Shown here piece by piece: positions 15,742 through 22,869 of a stretch of DNA of 22,869 nucleotides; position 1 is the stretch's first letter; each line of letters begins with the position of its first letter. The notes beneath the pieces are model-generated. The model saw only the letters and a program-made list of their open reading frames with translations. It made no database searches and was not told where the DNA came from. Origin of the DNA: VAZQ01 sp040510075 (GTDB lineage: Bacteria; Pseudomonadota; Alphaproteobacteria; Rhizobiales; Xanthobacteraceae). A program made the translations under genes and the position numbers. Location of the stretch: the NCBI GenBank assembly GCA_040510075.1, contig JBEVJT010000342.1:1-22869 (forward strand). The letters run 5' to 3'.

Positions 15742-15764
15742 CTCCCGCCCGTCTCTTGCGGGAG
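15742..15764 (+). terminator. hairpin after the P-type ATPase gene
   Basis: CTCCCGC (15742-15748) and GCGGGAG (15758-15764) form a perfect 7-bp stem with a nine-base loop, eight bases after the TAA. No T-run follows, so it may end transcription with Rho or simply protect the mRNA 3' end. Confidence 0.4.
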
Positions 15765-15870
15765 GGACGCAAGTGGTTGCGCTCGGCGCGTTAACCGCTG
15801 GAACACAATTTGTTAGCCAAACGTGCCGTATTTTGTATCGTCCGGCAAAAGCGAGTGGAGGTACGTTCTC

Positions 15871-16162
15871 ATGCGGCGATGGCGGCGCAAGATGTCAGGT
15901 GCGATGTGCGTCGCCGATTTCCGCGACGGCAGTGGAGCTCAAGCGTGCAGACTCGAGAACATTTCCAATGGCGGCGCGCGGCTGTCGGGCTTCGTGCAAA
16001 TAAACGCAGTGCCTGAGTTCATTGCGCTGTTCGTCAGGGATCGACAAGTTCTCAAACGCGATTGCAGAGTCGTATGGCGCGCGCGACGTCGGCATACAAT
16101 TCCTCACTCCGCCCACCCCGGTCAGGCTCGGCCAGGTCGACTTACTTATCAGGCACGCGTAA
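15871..16162 (+). pseudogene. small PilZ-domain protein, frameshifted
   Basis: The frame from the ATG at 15871 (GGAGG just upstream) reads RRWRRKMSGAMC, then CRLENISNGGARLSG, FIALFVRD and RDCRVVWRAR. This is the PilZ pattern of rhizobial single-domain c-di-GMP-binding proteins: an Arg-rich N-terminal motif and an N/DxSxxG motif. At the alternating GC run 16077-16085 the frame is lost. The other frame continues with DVGIQFLTPPTPVRLG and ends at the TAA 16160-16162, which supplies the missing last strand (VGIxF) of the domain. A two-base loss or one-base gain in the GC run explains this. The intact product would be about 97 residues. Without correction the first frame runs on to 16287 as unrelated sequence. 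Confidence 0.78.
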
Positions 16163-16325
16163 AACCAGCTTTCCCTGAATCGGGCTGCAGACATCGTCCG
16201 CTCGTCCAGCACGCGCCGGGAATGAGCGCAAACAGCCTCGTTGCGCCACCGTCCTCCGTGCAGCTTTTCAAGGCAGCGGATTGGTGATCTACTCATAAAG
16301 CTGAGCGGTCATTCGGGAGGACGGC

Positions 16326-17606
16326 ATGAACCTCACCGGCATGCTGCACGGATCGCGGCTACTGCGGTTCGTGGATTTCCCGGCTTCCGAAGTGTTGGGG
16401 CCCGAGGCAAGCGAAGATGAAATCCGCAGCCTCATCGACCGGCACAAGCTCATCTTCATCAAGCCGATCTTCAAGGGTGGCGTGGGCAAGAAAGGCAAGT
16501 CAGGCCTCATAGGCAAGGCTTCCGACCTCAAGACCGCTCTGGCGGAAAAAGAGCGTCTCTATTTCGCCAAGCACCAGCACGGCAATGCAACGGCGCACGC
16601 AAATGGCGTCACGTTCGAGGGCGGGGTCCCGGCCCAGCACGAGGTCTATTTTTCCATCAGCGACTCGAGCGAGTTTCGCGCGCCCACGATGACCATGACC
16701 CACATGGGGGGCATGGATATCGAGGAACTCGACAAAAAAGTGGTTGCGCAGGTCCCGTTCGAAGGTCTCACCGGGCTGAAGGCCTTCGTTGTCGCGAACG
16801 CGTTGAGCGATATCGGCGCGCCGAAAGAGATCATTTCGCCGCTGGTGCAGCACCTGCCGAAGCTCTGGGAGCTGATGCATCACTATGGCATGACCACGCT
16901 CGAGCTTAATCCGATCCGCATGCGGCCGGGCCGGGACGGCCGATTGACGCCGGTCGCGTGCGACTTCAAGTGCGGCTTCGATCGCGACGATCCGCGCTGG
17001 CAGCGGCTCGATCTTCCCGACCACCTGTTTGCCGCCGATGCTTCCGAGTTCGAGCAAGAGGTGAATCAGCTCCGCACGCATCAGGGCCAGTCCGACGTCT
17101 TCGTCGTCAATCCGCAGGGAACGATTCTGGCGCCCACCTTCGGCGGTGGCGCAAATTCCCTGGTCACGCAGGTGCTCGGCGAGGCTGCGATCATTTCGTC
17201 GGATTTCGGCGGCAATCCCCCGTACGAAAAAATGAAGGAAGTCGCGCGCATCTGCTACAAGCATTGGCTCAAACAGACCAACGTGCTCTTCATCATCGGC
17301 GGGAAATCGAACAACACCGACATCTATGAAACCTTCCGCGCCATGGGCGATGCGCTGCGCGAACATTTCAGCCGTACCGGGCGCTCGCCGCTCTACGTGG
17401 TCGTGGGGCGTGGCGGGCCGAACCTTGTGCGCGGGATGGGGGCGCTTGCCGATGTGTGCGACTCGCTCGGACTGCCTTATCGCTTCTTTGGCTTCGACAG
17501 CGCGATCTCGGAAGTCGTGAATTACGCAAAAAAGGTTGACGCCTGGATGCGCGCGGGCGGACGCGGCGAGATCGCCGCCTCCATGGGCCTTTCTATTAGC
17601 GCCTGA
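16326..17606 (+). CDS. ATP-citrate lyase-like small subunit (ATP-grasp plus citrate-binding domain)
   Basis: The 426-residue protein resembles the AclB-type small subunit (the N-terminal part of animal ATP-citrate lyase). An ATP-grasp domain covers about 1-245, with a Lys/Gly-rich nucleotide loop (KPIFKGGVGKKGKSGLIG at 46-63) and ELNPIRM near 193-199. A citrate-binding domain covers about 250-426, with NPQGTILAPTFGGGANSLV (262-280), FGGNP (294-298), FIIGGKSNNTDIY (322-334) and GRGGPNLVRGM (361-371). The last three correspond by eye to segments of animal enzyme that hold citrate; the Asn-x-Thr and one Arg are kept. Together with the next gene it would phosphorylate a large-subunit histidine and activate a tricarboxylate or similar acid. 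GGGAGG precedes the ATG. It is the first gene of a two-gene operon (23-base gap). Confidence 0.88.
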   Translation: MNLTGMLHGSRLLRFVDFPASEVLGPEASEDEIRSLIDRHKLIFIKPIFKGGVGKKGKSGLIGKASDLKTALAEKERLYFAKHQHGNATAHANGVTFEGGVPAQHEVYFSISDSSEFRAPTMTMTHMGGMDIEELDKKVVAQVPFEGLTGLKAFVVANALSDIGAPKEIISPLVQHLPKLWELMHHYGMTTLELNPIRMRPGRDGRLTPVACDFKCGFDRDDPRWQRLDLPDHLFAADASEFEQEVNQLRTHQGQSDVFVVNPQGTILAPTFGGGANSLVTQVLGEAAIISSDFGGNPPYEKMKEVARICYKHWLKQTNVLFIIGGKSNNTDIYETFRAMGDALREHFSRTGRSPLYVVVGRGGPNLVRGMGALADVCDSLGLPYRFFGFDSAISEVVNYAKKVDAWMRAGGRGEIAASMGLSISA

Positions 17607-17629
17607 GTCGCATCGATCCGGAGTCGCGT

Positions 17630-20344
17630 ATGTTCAAGAAGGGTATTGCAGCTTTTCCGTATTATCTGGGCATCGATTCCCTCGAGCAGGTTGCAACCCG
17701 CGATAACAGGGTTTGCGTGCTCAATATCCTGGGCGGCGAATCCCGGCAGGTCACCCCGGTGAGCCATGCCTTCTCGGGGGGCAACGTGGTGTTCGGCACG
17801 TCTCCGGGCCGGCGCGGGCAGACGCTGCCAACGCCTGCGGGAGATATCCCGGTCTACAACAACGTCCGCGAAGGCCTCGATGACGGCCTCGCCTTCGATA
17901 CTGGCGTCGTCTACTTGCCGCCATCCGGTGTGCGCGACGGCGTGGCCGAGCTCGTACGCGTCAACCCCGGTCTGCGCAAGATCGTGATGATAACGGAGAA
18001 GGTCTCGGTGCACGATGCGCGCGAAATCCGCGCCATCGGGCAGGCGAACGGCATCGACGTTTTCGGCGCCAACTGCCTCGGCGTTGCCGATTCCTGGAAC
18101 CGCGTGCGCATCGGCGGTGCGCTTGGCGGTGACAATCCGGATGAAGTCTTGCTCAAGGGGTCAGTTGCGATCTGCTCGAATTCGGGTGGATTCACGACCA
18201 CGATCGCGCAGTATCTCGGCACGGAAGGGTGGGGGACGACGACGCTCGTCTCCTCTGGAAAGGACGTGTACATCCACTACGCGGCGCGGGATTTCGCGCA
18301 TGCCTTCAACAACGATGCGCGCAGCAAGGCAGCCGTGCTCTATGTCGAGCCGGGCGGATATTACGAGCACGACCTCGTTTTCACAAAACCTGTTGTGGTC
18401 TGCGTTGTCGGCCGCTGGAAATCCAAGCTCACGCGCGCGGTCGGGCACGCCGGTGCCATGGCCGGCTCGGGCGACAGGGCTGAGGACAAGGAACGCTGGT
18501 TCATGGAGAGCTTCGGGGTCGATTCCGTATTCACGCCCGAGCAACCCGTGTTCTCGGCAAAGGGCGCCCTTGTCGCCAACATCGCTGATATCCCCGCTGC
18601 ACTGACCGCGGTGATGGCCCTCAACCAGATCCGGCCCGATTTCACGCCGCGCGGCAGTTTGGCGCTCAAACCGTGGCTGGCGAACGATCAATGCCTGAAG
18701 CTTCCTCCGGAGCTGTCTCTGCCGGCGGTGGAGGCCGTTCCGCCGTACAACAGCCAGATCGTTGCCCTGCGCCAGCAGATCGGCGCCGTCATCCCGCGCC
18801 AGAACATGAAGGACAAGTCCGGCGCGACGGTGATGGATGCAAAAACGCAGGTGACCAGCGTGCACGGGCATTCGGTGCTCGATCTCGCGCTGTTGCCGCT
18901 GGAGGCTAATTTCGCGCTGCCGCTCGTGCACGAGATTGCCGGCGAAAACGATCGTGCCATGCTCGACATCGCCGTTGCGGCAGAAACCAATCTCGTAGGC
19001 GATCCGGTGCTCGCTGCAGCGGATGCGGCGCGCGCAGCGGGCAACTCGCCCAATACCATCATGGCAGCCGCAGCCGCGATCGTCGGACCCAAGCGGGTCG
19101 AGCGAACGCTTGCCTGTGCGGCAAAGCTGATCGACTTGTTTGCGCATTCCGGCCTGATCGATGGGCACGACGAGGAGTTCGACTGCCGCGCCATCAAGGC
19201 TGACGAAGCAACGCGCGCGCTGTTTGCGGCCACGCCCGGCGAGGCGGCCGATCCGCGCCCCGAAGCAATGCTCAAGGCAGTGCATGACCGTGGCGGGCGT
19301 TCCGTTTTCTTGAAATTCCTCCAATCGCTTGGCGTGCGGCCGTCCCGCGACGCCATTCTTGCTGCGATTGCCATGACGATTGCGTGGGGTCCATTGATGC
19401 GAAAGCGCATCTCGCGCCTGACCGCGCAGACGCTTCCCTGGTATCTGCGTCTCTATGGCGTGATGATCGGCGCTTCCATTGCGGGCCGGCATCATCAGCA
19501 TGGCAGCCTCTGGGATATCTCGCGCGAGGAGCGCTTCAGCCGCTGGAGCATGGCGGATATCCTTTTCCTCGCCTTAACCGGCAAGAAACCGACGCCAGCC
19601 GAGGCGCGGCCGCTGCAGATCCTGATCGGGCTCCTGATTTCCAATGGTCCGGGGTCGATCTCCGCCCAGGGGGCCAAGGGCGCCGTGGCTGCCGACGGCC
19701 CGCAGACGCCTGGGCGCGTGCAGATCAATAAGGCGATGGTGGGCTTTTTGACTCATAGCGGCTACAGCCACGGCGGCAACGGTTATGAGGGCATGGCCTT
19801 CCTCATCGACCGGTTCAAGGACGTCGATCTGAAAGATCCGACCGATCGCAACCACGGCATCGATCTCAAGGCCATGGCGACTCGCTATGCGGAGACGTAT
19901 CGGGACGAGAAGTCACAATCGAAAGAGGTGGGACTCGACGGCCCGCGCGCACTGCCGGGCGTGCATCATCCGATCTTCCGGGGCAAGCCGGTCAATTACG
20001 ATCCACGCGAACGGTTCATTGCCGAGTTCATGGAGAAGCGCGGCGACTACAACATTTTCCATGCGTTCTACCGCGCGCTGGTGCAGGCGCTCTATGACGT
20101 GGGTGCGACGCGCTACGTTTTCTGCGTCAACGTGGACGCGGTGATTGCGGCGCTCCTTCTCGCCGTGCTGTGGAAAGAGTACCAGTCCGGCGTCCTGACC
20201 GAGAAGGACCTGGAAACTGCGGCTTTCAACGTGTTTCTCTATGGGCGCATGATCGGCGCTGCCGCCGAAATCGACGACCACGTCAATCGAGGCCGCAACA
20301 TGGATACGCGAACGCCGCAGGAGCAGTGCGCATTCGTCGTTTGA
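17630..20344 (+). CDS. ATP-citrate lyase-like large subunit: CoA-ligase half plus extended citrate-synthase-like half
   Basis: The 904-residue protein has a CoA-binding/ligase half (about 1-345) with SNSGGFTTTIAQYLG (183-197) and the phosphohistidine motif GHAGAMAG (His273). The rest is related to citrate synthase/citryl-CoA lyase domains. Residues in lyase-like positions are His780 in PGVHHPIFRG (776-785) followed by DPRERF, and Asp836 in VNVDAVIAALL. The segment where ATP-citrate lyase has ADHGP reads ISNGP (670-674), with Asn672 where catalytic His is expected. Classical AclA is about 600 residues, so there are roughly 300 extra. An Ala-rich block at about 400-520 looks like a second degenerate helical lyase-like unit. 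The operon partner is the small subunit 23 bases upstream. The likely reaction is ATP-driven acyl-CoA formation with or without cleavage; the substrate is uncertain. Confidence 0.85.
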   Translation: MFKKGIAAFPYYLGIDSLEQVATRDNRVCVLNILGGESRQVTPVSHAFSGGNVVFGTSPGRRGQTLPTPAGDIPVYNNVREGLDDGLAFDTGVVYLPPSGVRDGVAELVRVNPGLRKIVMITEKVSVHDAREIRAIGQANGIDVFGANCLGVADSWNRVRIGGALGGDNPDEVLLKGSVAICSNSGGFTTTIAQYLGTEGWGTTTLVSSGKDVYIHYAARDFAHAFNNDARSKAAVLYVEPGGYYEHDLVFTKPVVVCVVGRWKSKLTRAVGHAGAMAGSGDRAEDKERWFMESFGVDSVFTPEQPVFSAKGALVANIADIPAALTAVMALNQIRPDFTPRGSLALKPWLANDQCLKLPPELSLPAVEAVPPYNSQIVALRQQIGAVIPRQNMKDKSGATVMDAKTQVTSVHGHSVLDLALLPLEANFALPLVHEIAGENDRAMLDIAVAAETNLVGDPVLAAADAARAAGNSPNTIMAAAAAIVGPKRVERTLACAAKLIDLFAHSGLIDGHDEEFDCRAIKADEATRALFAATPGEAADPRPEAMLKAVHDRGGRSVFLKFLQSLGVRPSRDAILAAIAMTIAWGPLMRKRISRLTAQTLPWYLRLYGVMIGASIAGRHHQHGSLWDISREERFSRWSMADILFLALTGKKPTPAEARPLQILIGLLISNGPGSISAQGAKGAVAADGPQTPGRVQINKAMVGFLTHSGYSHGGNGYEGMAFLIDRFKDVDLKDPTDRNHGIDLKAMATRYAETYRDEKSQSKEVGLDGPRALPGVHHPIFRGKPVNYDPRERFIAEFMEKRGDYNIFHAFYRALVQALYDVGATRYVFCVNVDAVIAALLLAVLWKEYQSGVLTEKDLETAAFNVFLYGRMIGAAAEIDDHVNRGRNMDTRTPQEQCAFVV

Positions 20345-20423
20345 GAAGTGGCGCGAGCGGAGGGAGCATGCGCTTGCGGGCTCTGCCCAGAACGGCGGCC
20401 TTCCGGGCCGACATGCGCCCAAA

Positions 20424-20636
20424 CTACCGCTGAGTCGCAGGCGACGTGACGAACGGATTCCGCGCGCACGATCCGCCATTGCCGGAGATCGACGCCTGGC
20501 ACTGCTCGAAGGAGTAGAAGCTACAGTCGTTAAGGCCGGTGCCGTAATGGGCGCACCAGAGCCCTTGCCGCCCTCCGGCGCACCCGAACAAGCATACCGA
20601 GACGAAGACCATCGCGAGGGCCGTTAATTTCCGCAT
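20424..20636 (-). CDS. DUF3551 family small secreted protein
   Basis: The 70-residue protein has a signal peptide or lipoprotein-like N-terminus (RKLTALAMVFVSVCLFGCAG, with Cys19 as a possible but non-ideal lipobox Cys). Its short mature part has the DUF3551 pattern: WCAHYG (27-32), NDCSFYS (36-42), QCQASISGNGG (45-55) and CARNPF. The four mature cysteines probably form disulfides in the periplasm. The family is abundant in Bradyrhizobium and relatives and has no known function. The ATG at 20636 is preceded by AGGAG. It converges with the ATP-citrate lyase-like operon, and a palindromic repeat lies just upstream of its start. Confidence 0.85.
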   Translation of the reverse strand: MRKLTALAMVFVSVCLFGCAGGRQGLWCAHYGTGLNDCSFYSFEQCQASISGNGGSCARNPFVTSPATQR

Positions 20637-20654
20637 GCTGATCTCCTGCTCCTA

Positions 20655-20753
20655 GAGCTTGATCCCGAAAAGTGGAACCGGTTTTCGGAAAAGATCATGC
20701 TCCATAGATAGCTAGAGCAGGATGGCGACTCGAATAAAAGTCATCCTGCTTTA
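20655..20753. repeat. Hyphomicrobiales-type palindromic repeat, copy B
   Basis: GAGCTTGATC (20655-20664) and GATCATGCTC (20693-20702) form the outer arms with one mismatch. A second hairpin of perfect AGCAGGATG (20716-20724) / CATCCTGCT (20742-20750) follows with a 17-base loop. The layout and bases match the right half of copy A at 6224-6350. It lies between the DUF3551 and asnS genes, which are transcribed away from each other, so it sits within or next to both promoter regions. Confidence 0.8.
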
Positions 20754-20813
20754 GACAGGCGAGTATAGCGTACGCGGAACCAATTTCATCCGTGCTGGAC
20801 AGAGCATCTCTGC

Positions 20814-22238
<1,425 letters not shown>

Positions 22239-22242
22239 TGCG

Positions 22243-22719
22243 CTAGCGCGGGCCTATGCGCAGGGGGATAGGCAGGCGCTCCGGCAGTTTTCCCAAAAGC
22301 TGCAGTGCGGCCAGCATGGCCACGATGTAGCCGTAAGGCCCAAGCCCTGCGATGACGGCCTTGACCGCGGACGACAGCTGCGAATGCCGGTGCAGCTCGT
22401 CACGCGCGTGAATGTTGGAGATGTGGACCTCGATGATCGGCCCCTCGAAGGTCTTGCAGGCGTCGATCATGGCAATTGAGGTGAACGAATAGGCGGCGGG
22501 ATTGATGATGATCGCGTCCGCATCCTGGCGCGCCGCCTGAATGAGGTCGATGAGTACACCCTCATGGTTCGACTGATGGAACGAGAGCTGCGCGCCGGCG
22601 AATTTGGCGAACTCCTCGCAGCTTGCCTTGATGGCGGCAAGCGTGGTCGAGCCGTAGATGTGCGGCTCGCGCGCGCCAAGCAGGTTGAGGTTTGGCCCGT
22701 TGAGAATCATCAGGCGCAT
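22243..22719 (-). CDS. aroQ: type II 3-dehydroquinate dehydratase (AroQ family), altered active site
   Basis: The 158-residue protein fits the small dodecameric enzyme that converts 3-dehydroquinate to 3-dehydroshikimate. Family features are NGPNLNLLG (7-15), REP-IYG with the catalytic Tyr22, QSNHEG (49-54), NPAAY (73-77), EVHISN with catalytic His99 and Arg111 near HRHS. The position that is His in the usual AYTHTS motif is Phe79 (AYSFTS). The tail (residues 140-158) is Leu/Pro/Arg-rich. It may be a divergent paralogue rather than the main shikimate-pathway copy. The frame upstream is open to the window edge but has no start codon, so the ATG at 22719, which has GGAGGT-like sequence nearby (AGGACC), is taken. 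Confidence 0.9.
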   Translation of the reverse strand: MRLMILNGPNLNLLGAREPHIYGSTTLAAIKASCEEFAKFAGAQLSFHQSNHEGVLIDLIQAARQDADAIIINPAAYSFTSIAMIDACKTFEGPIIEVHISNIHARDELHRHSQLSSAVKAVIAGLGPYGYIVAMLAALQLLGKLPERLPIPLRIGPR

Positions 22720-22775
22720 GGAGGTCCTTCGCTTCCGCTGATCTTCTGATTGCGCACTGCTCAGATTGGCAAAAC

Positions 22776-22869
22776 CTATCCACCTACCAGCATGATCAGC
22801 ATATCGATATCGCTGGTACAGTGCTTCCGTAGTCCAATGAGCGGCTGATACTCGGGCGAACCGTACCAG
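22776..22869 (-). CDS. C-terminal fragment of a DUF1330-like protein (partial)
   Basis: The minus strand from the right edge to a TAG at 22778-22776 reads 30 residues ending in a pattern like SPEYQPLIGLRKHC...DMLIMLVGG. This matches the C-terminus of DUF1330 proteins, small dimeric alpha-beta barrels of the ferredoxin-like type with SPEYQ followed by R and a hydrophobic last strand. The rest lies beyond the window. It would be upstream of aroQ on the same strand with a gap of 56 bases, so the two might be co-transcribed. Confidence 0.6.
   Translation of the reverse strand, partial: WYGSPEYQPLIGLRKHCTSDIDMLIMLVGG

Noticed and set aside
16163..16287. C-terminal continuation of the uncorrected PilZ frame
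   Set aside because: After the GC run this frame loses the PilZ pattern, while the alternative frame restores it and stops at 16162.
18161..19501. 446-codon open frame on the minus strand opposite the ATP-citrate lyase-like large subunit
   Set aside because: It is His/Arg/Gly-rich with no recognisable domain and lies antisense to a gene with clear motifs; long mirror frames are expected in high-G+C DNA.
22720..22869. possible upstream extension of aroQ to the right edge
   Set aside because: The frame is open but contains no ATG, GTG or TTG, and another frame there reads as the end of a DUF1330-like protein.

Overview
The window looks like chromosomal DNA of an alphaproteobacterium of the Hyphomicrobiales (Bradyrhizobium / Xanthobacteraceae type). 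The grounds are the high G+C content, frequent GTG/TTG starts, a small DUF3551 secreted protein, a PilZ protein of rhizobial type, and two copies of a GAGCATGATC-type palindromic repeat that I recognise from this order. The genus is an inference. No CRISPR array, integrase, transposase, rRNA or convincing tRNA was seen.

Left part (1-8662). A reductase of the phthalate dioxygenase reductase/VanB type runs off the left edge. It is transcribed with an HpaB-family flavin-dependent aromatic hydroxylase. A region of about 315 bp holding two large related palindromes separates this pair from a divergent branched-chain-amino-acid-type ABC transporter: substrate-binding protein, two permeases and an ATPase. 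The second ATPase (livF) lies 1.7 kb further on. Between them sit a palindromic repeat, an opposing DUF3597 gene and a small stress-type pair (YmgE/GlsB membrane protein and YidB/DUF937 protein). The layout suggests uptake and first hydroxylation of an aromatic compound; the substrate is unknown.

Middle part (8765-16162). This is a patchwork of short units: an orphan [2Fe-2S] subunit of the isoquinoline/aldehyde oxidoreductase type, a cysteine hydrolase of the isochorismatase family followed by a thioredoxin-reductase-like flavoprotein with a frameshift near its C-terminus, a type IB DNA topoisomerase, a pirin, a copper-type P1B ATPase with YHS and Cys-rich N-terminal modules, and a small PilZ gene that is also frameshifted.

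Right part (16326-22869). A two-gene operon encodes a divergent relative of ATP-citrate lyase. The small subunit carries ATP-grasp and citrate-binding domains. The large subunit is unusually long (904 residues), with a CoA-ligase half containing the phosphohistidine motif and a citrate-synthase-like half whose first catalytic histidine appears replaced. This is the most interesting system in the window. It is followed by the DUF3551 gene, the second palindromic repeat, asparaginyl-tRNA synthetase, a convergent type II 3-dehydroquinate dehydratase with one altered active-site residue, and the tail of a DUF1330 gene at the right edge.
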